From CAWBVG01 sp963792175 (GTDB lineage Bacteria; Acidobacteriota; Vicinamibacteria; Vicinamibacterales; CAVVIG01), in the NCBI GenBank assembly GCA_963792175.1, contig CAWBVG010000045.1, forward strand, positions 1 through 46,438: 46,438 nt of DNA, read 5' to 3'. The notes under the pieces were generated by a model. It was not told the origin of the DNA. It saw nothing but the letters and a program-made list of their open reading frames with translations, and did not search any database. Of the stretch, positions 1-8,581 are shown one piece after another. Made by a program: the position numbers and the translations under genes. The stretch's first letter is position 1; the number at the start of each line of letters is the position of its first letter.

Positions 1-109
1 TCTTGTCGGGATGGAACTTCATCGCGAGCTTGCGGTACGCGCTCTTGATTTCGACCTCGGTCGCGGTCCGCGCGACGCCGAGCACTTCGTAGTAGTCGCG
101 CTTGCTCAC
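1..109 (-). CDS. dnaJ: Chaperone DnaJ, N-terminal fragment (runs off the window edge)
   Basis: Only about the first 36 residues are present. They read VSKRDYYEVLGVARTA and continue to MKFHPDK, which is the start of a J domain including the HPD motif that stimulates the DnaK ATPase. The start is GTG at 109, and its GTGA overlaps the TGA stop of grpE (106-108), so the two genes are translationally coupled. Hsp40 co-chaperone of DnaK/GrpE in the cytoplasm. As the last visible gene of hrcA-grpE-dnaJ it should be under the CIRCE operator in front of hrcA. The zinc-finger and C-terminal domains lie outside the window. Confidence 0.93.
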   Translation of the reverse strand, partial: MSKRDYYEVLGVARTATEVEIKSAYRKLAMKFHPDK

Positions 110-594
110 GCCTTCGCCACCTTCACCATCGCGGGCCGCAGCAGCCGATCGCCGAGCATGTAGCCCTTGCGCAGCTCGCCGATCACCTCGCCTTCGCGAT
201 GATCGGGACTCGCCTCGTGCACCACCGCCTGGTGCACGTTGGGATCGAAGTCGGCGCCGAGCGCGTCGATCGGCTGCACGCCGTACTTGCGCGAGCAGGT
301 CGTGCAGCTTGCGCGTGAATCAGCTCGACGCCCTTGCGGTACGCGGCGCCGCCGTCGCCGGCTGTCCACGGTCAGCGCGCGGTCGAAGTCGTCCACGACC
401 AGCAGCAGCTCTTGCAGCAGATCGACCACGGCCTGGTCGGCCTGTTCGCGGCGCTCGCGCTCGATACGCTTGCGGTAGTTGTCGAATTCCGCGCTCTTGC
501 GCATCCAGCGGTCGCGAAAATCGTCGCGTTCGCGCTGCAGATCGGCGATGTCCGGCGTCACCTCCACCGGATCGTTCACTGGTTCGTCGGCCAT
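106..594 (-). CDS. grpE: GrpE, nucleotide exchange factor for DnaK (internal frame breaks)
   Basis: The N-terminal half has the GrpE coiled coil (DFRDRWMRKSAEFDNYRKRI, then LLVVDDFDRAL). The C-terminal half has the beta-domain signature (ADFDPNVHQAV, EVIGELRKGYMLGDRLLRPA). Between them about 30 residues read as an arginine-rich string unlike GrpE. Reading the other frames there restores GDGGAAYRKGVELIHA and LHDLL, which needs three one-base insertions, near 366, 316 and 298. Their sum is three, so the frame recovers and the gene stays open. I read these as sequencing errors. The normal role is ADP release from DnaK as a homodimer. Middle gene of the heat-shock operon, downstream of hrcA. Confidence 0.92.
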   Translation of the reverse strand: MADEPVNDPVEVTPDIADLQRERDDFRDRWMRKSAEFDNYRKRIERERREQADQAVVDLLQELLLVVDDFDRALTVDSRRRRRRVPQGRRADSRASCTTCSRKYGVQPIDALGADFDPNVHQAVVHEASPDHREGEVIGELRKGYMLGDRLLRPAMVKVAKA

Positions 595-690
595 CGGTCA
601 AAGCTCTCAGCTCTCGCCCGCCTCCAGCTCTCGCGGTCAGGCCACCGGTAGGCTGAAACGCGATCGCTGAAAGCTGATCTAATCGCCCAT
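595..690. repeat. Degenerate foldback spacer between hrcA and grpE
   Basis: The 96-base gap holds AGCTCTCAGCTCTCG near 602-616 and a related inverted copy near 665-679 (GATCGCTGAAAGCTGAT). The reverse complement of the latter matches the left arm at about 12 of 16 positions. The left arm is itself a tandem of an AGCTCTC-like unit. It resembles the other micro-repeat foldbacks in this window but is one of the weaker examples. Confidence 0.4.
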
Positions 691-1720
691 TTAATTAGGA
701 TCTCTCAGCACGCGAGAGACCGCCTGCGCCGCGCCTTCGACGACGGCAATCGCGCGGGAGTAGCGCATGCGCGTCGGGCCGAGACGCCGACCGTGCCGAT
801 GCCGGAGCCGCCATCGTCGTAGGTCGACAGGACGAGGCTGAACGGGCGCAGACTGGGGTCGAGGTGCTCGGCGCCGATGGCGACGGTCAGCCCGGGGCCG
901 TCGATGTATTCGTTCAGCAGCTGCAGGAGCTTCTGCTTCTCATCGATCATCTGCAGGAGCGCCTGCAACGTGTTTACGGTCAGGCCCGTCGCGTCGTCCA
1001 GCAGGGATGAGGTGCCTTCGACGTAGATCAGCCGGTCGTCCGGCAAGTCGGAGAACGTGGACGAGGCCAGACGCATCGCTCGCCCTCCAACGCATCGTAG
1101 AGGAGCCGCTCTTCTTGATTCGTTCGACCACCGCCTCGCGCGCCCGTGCAGCGGAAGGCCCGAGAATTCCGCGTTCAGGTAGCTCGCCGCCCGACGCAGG
1201 TCGTCCCCCTCGATCGGCTCGCCGAGTCGATCACTTTCTGGATACGTGTCCGCCCCTCGCGACAATCACCACGAGGATGCGCCGCGCCCAGCGGCACGAA
1301 CTCGACATGGTCGAACACCGCCGCCTCGTGCGCCGGTCGCAGCGCAAATCCCACGCTGCGCGAAGACTGCGAGAGCACGTGCGATACCTGGGGCAGAACC
1401 GAGTCCAGCAGGCGGTCGGGGCTGTCCCGCCGGAGCCGCGCTTCGACCGCATTGGCCGCGCGGCTTGGTCGCTTCGACTCGAGCAGCAGGTCCACGTAGA
1501 AGCGGTACCCGCGGTCGGTCGGGATGCGTCCGGCCGAGGTGTGCGGCTGCTGGACGAAGCCCTCTTCCTCGAGCCGCGCCAGGATGTTGCGGACCGTCGC
1601 AGACGACACACCCAGCCCGGCCGCGGTCACGAGCAGTGACGAGGCGACAGGTTCGCCAGAGGTGATGTATTCGCGGACGAGCGCCGCAAGAACGCGGCGG
1701 GACCGATCAGGAGCTTCCAT
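691..1720 (-). CDS. hrcA: HrcA, heat-inducible transcription repressor (multiple frame breaks as sequenced)
   Basis: HrcA represses heat-shock genes by binding CIRCE elements and is released when GroEL is titrated. The N-terminal winged helix is clear (SSATVRNILARLEEEGF, then HTSAGRIPTDRGYRFYVD). The body is spread over three frames: VEFVPLGAA, RILVVIVAR, EGDDLRRAASYLNAEFSGL, AVVERIKK, then FSDLPDDRLIYVEG to GIGTVGV. The last frame change gives GPTRMRYSRAIAVVEG and a TAA stop at 691. At least six frame changes are needed (near 1287, 1262, 1228, 1137, 1110, 1072 and 787); two look like loss of a C in CCTCGGC. The reassembled length of about 343 residues is normal for HrcA. The ATG at 1720 is chosen because CIRCE lies immediately upstream; a longer reading to 1774 would translate the promoter. 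Probably intact in the organism. Confidence 0.88.
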
Positions 1721-1746
1721 TAGCACTCTAGTCTGGGGACTGCTAA
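1720..1746 (-). promoter_or_regulatory. CIRCE operator (HrcA binding site)
   Basis: On the plus strand TTAGCACTC (1720-1728) is followed by exactly nine bases and then GACTGCTAA (1738-1746). The CIRCE consensus is TTAGCACTC-N9-GAGTGCTAA, so 17 of 18 arm positions match. It lies between the TATAAT box (1751-1756) and the hrcA start codon and overlaps that codon by one base. The expected transcription start falls inside it, so HrcA would repress its own operon. Confidence 0.93.
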
Positions 1747-1750
1747 GCCC

Positions 1751-1778
1751 ATTATACATCGGCTCGTAGCCCAACCTC
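1751..1778 (-). promoter_or_regulatory. Housekeeping-sigma promoter of hrcA-grpE-dnaJ
   Basis: On the minus strand the box TGTATAAT (TATAAT at 1756-1751) is a perfect, TG-extended -10. A weak -35, GAGGTT (1778-1773), sits 16 bases upstream. The predicted start near 1744 lies in the CIRCE operator and would give a leader of about 25 bases with no clear ribosome binding site beyond the GAGTG of CIRCE. Confidence 0.75.
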
Positions 1779-1785
1779 GTTCGCC

Positions 1786-1980
1786 CTAAGTGGCAATTCC
1801 AGAGTGTTTAGACAACCGGGTCACCGCGGCTAGCGGGCGCCCCATCCCTTCAGGTGGCAGGTCGTCGCCTGAATACAAACTCAATAAGTACGGCAGAAAG
1901 AATGCCAGTGCCGCCAAGAGGACGAGCGCGAACACGATCGCCAGCCGTTTCTTCAACCGCTGCTTCGGCCGGCGCCTCAT
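1786..1980 (-). CDS. Small single-pass membrane protein, unknown function
   Basis: 64 residues: a basic N-terminus (MRRRPKQRLKKR), one hydrophobic segment (about residues 13-34, LAIVFALVLLAALAFFLPYL) and a short polar tail. The predicted topology is N-in. The ATG at 1980 overlaps the TGA stop of the upstream deaminase (1977-1979) as ATGA, which indicates co-translation. A one-base insertion near 2050 makes the raw reading frame run from the deaminase into this protein, giving a false 503-residue fusion. No family recognised. Confidence 0.6.
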   Translation of the reverse strand: MRRRPKQRLKKRLAIVFALVLLAALAFFLPYLLSLYSGDDLPPEGMGRPLAAVTRLSKHSGIAT

Positions 1981-3297
1981 AAACCTGCCCTCATCGCGAG
2001 ATCGCGGGCGGCTGCCCGCGCAGTCAAGGCCACCTCCGCGCGATCGACCCTTACGGGCGAAGTCGTCGACCAGCAGCTCGCCATCGACGATGGTCGTCCG
2101 TACATCGCTGCCTCGAGCGGCATACACGAGCGTGGAGTATGGATCAGGTCCGGGCGCCAGGTGCGGCCGATCGCGATCGACCACAATCACATCCGCCTTC
2201 TTGCCGACCTCGAGTGAGCCAATGTCGTGTTCGAGCCCGAGCGTTCGGGCGCCCGCCCGCGTCGCCATCCACAGCACGTCGCGCGCGGGAAGGATCCCGG
2301 GCTGGCGGCGCATCGCCTGAAGCACGGCAGCCAGCCGCATCTCCTCGAACATGTCGAGCCGGTTGTTGCACGCCGCGCCGTCCGCGCCGAGCGAGACCGT
2401 GATACCGCGGGCACGCATCTCCGGTATGGGTGCGATACCCGATCCGAGCTTCAGATTCGATCCCGGGCAATGCATCACCTTGATGTCGTGCTCGGCCAGC
2501 AGCTGCTGATCGGCGTCGTCCACCCAGACACAATGCGCGGCGCACAAATGAGGTGACGCGAGGTGGACCGCCGACAGGTACTCGATGTTGGTACGCGAAC
2601 CCGTACGTTCCTTGACGATGGCGATTTCATCGCGCGACTCGGACGCGTGGGTGTGGACGAGCGCCTGATGCTGCTCCGAAAGGGCCGCGACCGCCTCGAG
2701 CAGCTCGCGCGAGCATGAAACCGCGAACCGCGGCGCGAAGGCGGCCTGCAGACGCCCGCGCTCGGCGCCGTGCCACCGCGTGCGAATCGCGACGCTCTCG
2801 TCGATGGAGCGGCGCGTCTCCTCCTGCAGCCGCTGCGGCACCTGCGCGTCGAAGTCCATCATGCACTTGCCAATCGTGGCGCGCAGGCCGCTTTCGGCGA
2901 CGCTTTCGAACACCACGTCGGTGTCGTGGACCGTTTCCATCGTGAGCACGGCAGTGGTGCCGCTCGCCAGCAGCTCGGTCGTCGCCAGGCGGGTTGCCGC
3001 GCGCAGCGTGGCAGGGGAGTGCGCCGCCTCCATCGGCCAGACGCGCGTCCGCAGCCACTCCATCAGCGGCAGGTCGTCGGCGAATCCACGGAAGAGCGTC
3101 TGACAGAGATGGATGTGTGTCTGGATGAAGCCAGGCAGGATGTAGCCGCCACGAGCGTCGACGACCCGGTCGTGGCGTTCAGCGATGTTCGAGCCGACGG
3201 CCGCGATGCGTCCGTCCTTGATCGAGACGTCACCCTCGACGACGTCGAACCGGTCGTTCATCGTCAGGATCGTGCCGCCCCGAACCAGCAGTGACAT
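1977..3297 (-). CDS. Amidohydrolase-family deaminase (5-methylthioadenosine / S-adenosylhomocysteine / deoxyadenosine deaminase type)
   Basis: Metal-dependent TIM-barrel amidohydrolase of the chlorohydrolase/MTA-SAH deaminase group, cytoplasmic. Metal and active-site motifs are visible: QTHIHLCQTLFRG with H61 and H63, VHTHASESRDE, CAAHCVWVDD and VSLGADGAACNNRLDMFEEM. The C-terminal beta-sandwich strand GSLEVGKKADVIVVD is also typical. Near 2050 an extra G (AAGGGTCG) shifts the frame. Removing it gives the tail VDRAEVALTARAAARDLAMR and a stop at 1977, about 440 residues, normal for the family. The family includes 8-oxoguanine and guanine deaminases, so the substrate is not fixed by sequence. 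The neighbouring XdhC gene makes a purine-related role plausible (inference). Confidence 0.8.
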
Positions 3298-4138
3298 TCA
3301 AACTATGAGACTTGAGACTTGCGATAACTTGAGGAGGCGTCCACCTCATCGAGGTGGGATGTTCCTTGCCGTGCTTCACCGCGATCAGCTCCGCGAGGAT
3401 GCTGACGGCGATCTCCTGCGGCGTGACGGCGCCGATGTCGAGGCCGATCGGCGCGTGGACACGTTTCAAGAGATCGGGCGGCATCTGGTCCTCGACGAGC
3501 GCCTCGTAGATGCGCGCCACCTTCGCACGGCTGCCGATCAGGCCGAGATAGCGGAGGTCGCGCGGCGCCAGCGCCCGCAGCGCCTCGAGGTCGTTGGTGT
3601 GGCCGCGCGTCACGATGACGACATAGGCGTGCGACGGAAGGCTGGCGCGCGCGATCCATGCGGGGATGTCGTCGACGACGACCTCGACGGCGGTCGGGAA
3701 GCGCTCGAGGTTCGCAAACTTCTCGCGGTCGTCGGCGACGTGGACCCTGAAGCCGACCTCGCCGGCGAGCCGCGCCAGATGGAAGCCGACATGCCCGGCG
3801 CCGACGATATAGAGCTCGGGCGACGGCTCGATCGGCTCGATGTAGACGTCCATCTGTCCGCCGCAGACGAGTCCCGTCTCCTGCGCGAAGTCGTCGGACA
3901 GCTCGTAGTGCACCATCTCGGGCCGTCGACTCAGGATCGCCTCGCGCGCCTTCCCGAAGGCGTCGTTCTCGTAGCAGCCGCCGCCGATGGTCCCGACGAT
4001 CCGCCCGTCGCCGAAGACGAGCATCTTGGCGCCGACGCGCTGCGGCGTGGAGCCGGTGGTCGAGACGATCGTGACGAGCGCCGCCGGCTCGCCGCGGTCG
4101 AGGGCGGCCGCGACGGCGGCAAAGACTTCGCGGTTCAC
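3230..4138 (-). CDS. XdhC/CoxI-family molybdoenzyme maturation protein
   Basis: The N-terminal XdhC_CoxI domain has VSTTGSTPQRVGAKMLVF and GRIVGTIGGGCYEND. A second conserved segment is ETGLVCGGQMDVYIEP. The C-terminal Rossmann domain begins LYIVGAGHVGFHLARLAGEV. Members deliver sulfurated molybdenum cofactor to xanthine dehydrogenase or CO dehydrogenase-like enzymes; no such oxidase is in this window. The last 20 or so residues (after HPTSMRW) are not conserved, and this frame overlaps the start of the deaminase gene by 68 bases. A one-base shift near 3350 would give a shorter tail ending at 3303, just before the deaminase start, which fits the spacing better. Confidence 0.85.
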   Translation of the reverse strand: MNREVFAAVAAALDRGEPAALVTIVSTTGSTPQRVGAKMLVFGDGRIVGTIGGGCYENDAFGKAREAILSRRPEMVHYELSDDFAQETGLVCGGQMDVYIEPIEPSPELYIVGAGHVGFHLARLAGEVGFRVHVADDREKFANLERFPTAVEVVVDDIPAWIARASLPSHAYVVIVTRGHTNDLEALRALAPRDLRYLGLIGSRAKVARIYEALVEDQMPPDLLKRVHAPIGLDIGAVTPQEIAVSILAELIAVKHGKEHPTSMRWTPPQVIASLKSHSLNVTAGSGRHDPDDERPVRRRRG

Positions 4139-4244
4139 GGAATGATTATAGAGGGGTCGTGTGGGGCAGGTGGGTCACGTGGGCCGATGGGCGGGACCAG
4201 CGGCACTGTCCTCGACCTACTCGACCTCCTCAGACCCTCCTGCC

Positions 4245-6645
4245 TCACCGATGCACATCGCAGACCTGGTTCGGCTCGGTGCCGGCGATGAACGCCTCGT
4301 TGATGACCTTGGGACAGTACGGCGTCGCGATTTTTCCGGTCTCGGCGTCGATGTTCGTGAAGGCGAGCCCTTCGGGCACGTCGAACGGCACGCTCGCCCG
4401 GCCGGCGAGCGCGGCTTTCATGAACTGCGTCCAGATGGGCAGCGCCGCCTTGGCGCCGCTCAGGCCGACGGGCTGGTTGTCGTCGAACCCCACCCACACC
4501 ACGGTCAGCAGCTCCGGCGTGAAGCCGACGAACCAGGCGTCGCGCAGGTCGTTGGTCGTGCCGGTTTTTCCCGCGGCGTCGAGCGTGAAGCCGGCGGACC
4601 GCGCCGACGCCCCCGTTCCCTCGTTCAACACGCTGCGCATCATGTTCGTGACGAGGTAGGTCGTCTGCGGCTTCGCGATGGCCTTCTGCGGCGGGGCGTC
4701 TTTCCGGGTGATGTCCTTGCCGCCGCGCGTGATCTGCAGAATCTCCTTCAGCGGCCGGATCCACCCGCCGTTCGGGAACAGCGTGTACGCCGTCGCAATC
4801 TCCAGCGGCGTCGCTTCGAAGACGCCGAGCGCGATCGACGGATAGGCTTTGGGCGGATTGCCGACGCCCAGGCTCTTCCACAGCGCGGCCACGCGGTCGT
4901 AGCCGGCCTGCTGCGCGACGTGGATGGTGCCCAGATTCCGCGAGTGCGCGAGGGCGTGGCGGTAGGTGATCGGCCCGTCGTAGGTGTGCTCGTAATTCTC
5001 CGGCGTCCACACCTGGTCGTCGAACTCGAACGTTTCCTGTTCGTCGAGCGTGATGGAGGCCGGCGTGACGTCATGACGTTCCTGCGCGAGCGCCTGCTCG
5101 AACGCCGCGAGGAACACGAACGGCTTGAAGACCGACCCCGGCTGGCGCCGCGACAGCACGGCGCGATCGTATTGCGACTGGTTGTACGAGCGGCCGCCGA
5201 CGAACGCCAGGATCTCGCCGCTCCTCGGATCGACCGCGATGAGCGCGGCCTCGGCCTTGCCGCGCTTCCGCTTCGCCAGCTGGTTGTCGACGCCGATGAG
5301 GCCGTTGCGCACGGCGTCTTGCGCCACGCGCTGGAGGTGAAGGTCCAGCGTGGTGTACACCTCGACCGGCTGATCGGTCGTCGTGGTCAGGCCGGGGTAT
5401 TGCTCGCCGAGAATCTGACCGACGAAGTCGACGAAGTACGGCGCCTCTGCTTCGAGCGCGCGCGGGACGATGGTGAGCGGTTCGTGCTGGGTGCGGGTCG
5501 CGACGTCGGCCGCTGATGTAGCCGGCGTCAGCCATCGCGCCGAGCACGACGTTGCGGCGATCCTTGCAGCGCGCCGGGTTGTTGAACGGCGACAGCGCCG
5601 ACGGCGACTGGAAGACGCCGGCGATCGTCGCAGCCTCGGCCAGCGAGACGTTGCTGACGTCCTTTCCGAAGAACAGCCGCGAGGCCTCCGCGACGCCGAC
5701 GATCCCGAACGATCCGCGCTGGCCGAGCGTCATGTCGTTCAGGTACATCTCGAAGATCTCGTCCTTCGAGGCGCGTGCCGTGATGATGAGCGACACCCAC
5801 ATCTCGAGCAGCTTGCGGCGCCACGACTTCTCCCGCGCGGCCTGGAGCGTCATCTCCGGAAACATCTTGGGAAGAAACACGTTGCGCGCCACCTGCTGCG
5901 TGATGGTGCTGCCGCCCGCGGTGTAGCCGCGCTTGCCGCGAATGTTCGAGATCACGGCACCGACAATCCCGATGGGATCGACGCCGGGATGCTCGAAGAA
6001 GCGGCGGTCCTCGATGGCGAGCACCGCCTGGCGCATGCGATCGGGAATCACGGAGAGCGCGACGGCACGCCGCTTTTCACGCTCCCCCTGGCCGAGCGAC
6101 GTCAACACCGGCGCGTCGAGGATCAGCCGTTCCGTGATTTTCGATCCCAGCTCGAGCTGCAGGACGTGATCGGCGATCCGCGGCCGTGCCGGCGGTTTCT
6201 TGGGCGCCGCACGGCCCGGCGCCGGCGGACGCTCGAACAGGACGCGGACGATCTGCCCCTTGAAGCTCGGCGAGCGCGGCATGATGCTGACCTCGCCGGC
6301 GCCCACGGCGAACTCGCCGGGCTTCTCGATGTGCTCGCGGTGCGCGTACCCGAGATCGTTCAGCCGGTCGATCAGCCCCTGGTCGGTGAGCGCCTGGCCG
6401 CGGCGCAGCTCGAGAGGACGCGCGAAGACCTGCGGCAGCGTCGTGTCGCGCTCACCATGAAGGCGCGCGTCGATCAGACGGCCGAATGTGACGGCATAGT
6501 AGGTCGCGACGAAGCACAGGATGACGGTCGGCACCGCCGCGATGGCCGCTCCGACGCGCACCCAGCGCTTGCGCCAGATCGCCGCGACGCGGATACGGAC
6601 CACCGCCGCTTTCGATCGGTTCGGCTTCGCTCGCGGGCCTTTCAC
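4245..6645 (-). CDS. Class A penicillin-binding protein, PBP1b-like (transglycosylase/transpeptidase; one frame break)
   Basis: Bifunctional peptidoglycan synthase anchored by one N-terminal transmembrane helix (about residues 30-52). A UB2H-like segment follows (VFARPLELRRGQALTDQGLI, then DLGY and KPGEFAVGAGEV). The GT51 domain shows AIEDRRFFEHPGVDPIGIVG, GGSTITQQVARNVFL and EMYLNDMTLGQRGSFGIVG. The transpeptidase has SVFK (SxxK), SRN and KTGTTND. An extra G near 5518 (ATCAGCGGCC) separates the halves; removing it joins DAGYIS to ADVATRTQHEPLTIVP and gives about 800 residues. The start is GTG 6645 with GGAG ten bases upstream. In Escherichia coli the UB2H domain binds the outer-membrane activator LpoB, so an outer membrane is implied. 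Confidence 0.9.
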
Positions 6646-6684
6646 CAGGATGGATCTCCAGGCAGGGTATCGGTCACAGACGGC

Positions 6685-6722
6685 TAGCCCCCAGTCCCTA
6701 GCCTCTAGCCCCTAGCCCCGAC
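6685..6722. repeat. Tandem CTAGCCC micro-repeat between bshC and the PBP gene
   Basis: Five degenerate copies of a 7-8 base unit CTAGCCC(C) lie in a row (CCCTAGCCTCTAGCCCCTAG is the core). The same unit builds the foldbacks on both sides of carA. Here only one arm is present, so it does not fold. Confidence 0.6.
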
Positions 6723-6726
6723 TTTT

Positions 6727-8349
6727 TCAGATAGTGACAACCCAGTGACGCCCCAGGTCGAGGGGCAGTTCCTCGTCCAGCCGGTCGACCAGCGCCGGGC
6801 CGTACTGGTTCAGGAACGACACGAAGCCGATCGTCCGTTCCTGCGCGTGGCCCCCGGGGAAGGCGAGGGCGCGTGCGTGGATGAACTGGCGGCGCAGCGT
6901 TTCGTCGCGCCGCTTGGCTGCCTGAATCATCTTGTTGTGCAGCGTCTGGAGGTCGCGCTGCATCCGTTCGAGCGTCGATCGCGCGGCGCCTTCGAGCGTC
7001 GGATCGAGCGCCGGGATCGCCTGCATCAGATGCGTCATCTGCGTCTCGATCGCGGACGACGCGGAGGTAAACGATTCTTCGACCGCCGGCGGAATCTGGG
7101 TCTTGAGCAGCTCGTTCAGCGCCGCCTCGTCCTGCGCCTGCAGCGCCTCGAGGGGCAGCTTGTACTTCGTCAGGAATCGCAGCGCCGCGGAATCGAGCAG
7201 CGTCGCGGTCGCCCGCGGGTAGAACAGCGGCATCGGCACGCCGAAATGCTGGTAGACACCGCGAAGCTGGCCGAGGTACGCCAGCTCGTTCGGCCCCGCG
7301 ACGTAACAGATCGTCGGAAACAACGTGTCCTGCACGATCGGGCGCAGCAGCACGTTGGGGCTGAAGCCGTCCGGGCGCTCGGTGGCCTGCGAGACGAACG
7401 CCGGCGCCGCGAACTGCTGATCGCCGACCACGAAGTGGCCGTCCTGCTGGCGGATGGAGCGTCGCCCTTTATCGGCGCCGTCGAGGTGGAAGAGGGCGAG
7501 GGTATCGTCCTGCGCGTGCACCTGCGCGTGGTAGCCGCGCGCCGTGAGATCGGAACCAGCCAGAGCGGCCAGCTTGACCGTTTGCCCCGGCATCGACAGT
7601 TCGCGCGCGAAGACCTGGCTGACGAGCGGCTTCGATGCCGGATCGGACGAGTCGTAGACCACGAGCCCGCGCGGACCCAGAACCTCTTCGAGCCAGCGGC
7701 CGAACGCCTCGGCCATCCCGGTGCCCGGCGCGTAGGCGCGCCGCAGCGCCGTCAGCAGCGATTCCTTGAATTCAGTGGCCGGAAGAACCGCGCTCAGATC
7801 CGCGAGCGCTTTGTGAATGCTGTCATCGAGTCGGACGGTCGAGACCGGGACCGGGTCGGCGCCGGGGCGCGGAGGCAGCGACAGCGTGCGCGGCGTCAAC
7901 TCGCTGTCGAACACCGAACACGATCGCACTTCCTCCCAGTCGTGGTCCTCCGCGTCGATCCAGAAGACGGCGACCGCTGGCACCTGATGGTCGCGCGCGA
8001 CTTGTTCCGCCAATTTCAGCGCGGTGATGGCCTTGAGCAGGGTGAACAGCGGTCCGCCGAAGAGTCCCGCCTGCTGGCCGGTGACGACGGCCACCGTGTT
8101 TCGGTCGGCGAGGAGGCGCGCCGCCTCGCGTGCGCGCGGCGGGGCTTGTCGCCGCTCCTGCTGAGCTCTCAGGATCGTTGCAATCTCCGCGCGCCGGCGA
8201 TCGTGGGACTGTGTTCGCGCGATCGCCTCCGCCCAGGCGGCGCGATCGGATGGATCGCCGGAAAAAAACGGCGCGACCGATCGAAAGTCGTACGCGTAGT
8301 CGGCGGCCAGGCGCCTGATCCACGGAAACCGGCGAACGTCGACCGGCAT
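6727..8349 (-). CDS. bshC: BshC, bacillithiol biosynthesis cysteine-adding enzyme
   Basis: Putative cysteine ligase that completes bacillithiol (Cys-GlcN-malate) synthesis. Family features seen: ADYAYDFRSVAPFFSGDP near the start, VVTGQQAGLFGGPLFTLLKA, FWIDAEDHDWEEV, CYVAGPNELAYLGQLRGVY and a long C-terminal coiled coil (about residues 390-500). With ATG 8349 the protein is 540 residues, the usual length. An in-frame start at 8427 would add 26 residues that read through a palindromic repeat (8365-8395), so I prefer 8349. The partner genes bshA and bshB are not in the window. No frame breaks. Confidence 0.9.
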   Translation of the reverse strand: MPVDVRRFPWIRRLAADYAYDFRSVAPFFSGDPSDRAAWAEAIARTQSHDRRRAEIATILRAQQERRQAPPRAREAARLLADRNTVAVVTGQQAGLFGGPLFTLLKAITALKLAEQVARDHQVPAVAVFWIDAEDHDWEEVRSCSVFDSELTPRTLSLPPRPGADPVPVSTVRLDDSIHKALADLSAVLPATEFKESLLTALRRAYAPGTGMAEAFGRWLEEVLGPRGLVVYDSSDPASKPLVSQVFARELSMPGQTVKLAALAGSDLTARGYHAQVHAQDDTLALFHLDGADKGRRSIRQQDGHFVVGDQQFAAPAFVSQATERPDGFSPNVLLRPIVQDTLFPTICYVAGPNELAYLGQLRGVYQHFGVPMPLFYPRATATLLDSAALRFLTKYKLPLEALQAQDEAALNELLKTQIPPAVEESFTSASSAIETQMTHLMQAIPALDPTLEGAARSTLERMQRDLQTLHNKMIQAAKRRDETLRRQFIHARALAFPGGHAQERTIGFVSFLNQYGPALVDRLDEELPLDLGRHWVVTI

Positions 8350-8364
8350 GCGCACGGAAGTATC

Positions 8365-8395
8365 GGGGTCAGACCGGGACTTCGGGTCTGACTCC
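8365..8395. repeat. GGGGTCAGACC-type palindromic repeat upstream of bshC
   Basis: GGGGTCAGACC (8365-8375) and GGTCTGACTCC (8385-8395) are inverted copies matching at 10 of 11 positions around a short loop that also pairs (CGGGACTTCG). The motif resembles the REP-like GGGGTCAGACC palindromes common in many genomes. It sits just ahead of the preferred bshC start, inside the longer alternative reading frame. Confidence 0.7.
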
Positions 8396-8581
8396 GGCGT
8401 GGAAGTCTCCGCGGAGTTGACTTGCACCAGAACGCCTACTGTCTCAAACGCTTGCTCGGACTGTCAAGCAAACCGCGTCGCTATTCGATTGATCCAACAG
8501 CACTAAGACGCCGACAGGCACGCGTCGGTTGCGTCAATTTCGTGTTACCATTTCCTCGCCTTCCTCGCGAGGAGTTCATCA

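Noticed and set aside
1786..3297. A deaminase with a C-terminal transmembrane helix (503-residue fusion)
   Set aside because: One extra G near 2050 fuses the frames. Removing it gives a normal deaminase end and an ATGA start for a separate small membrane protein.
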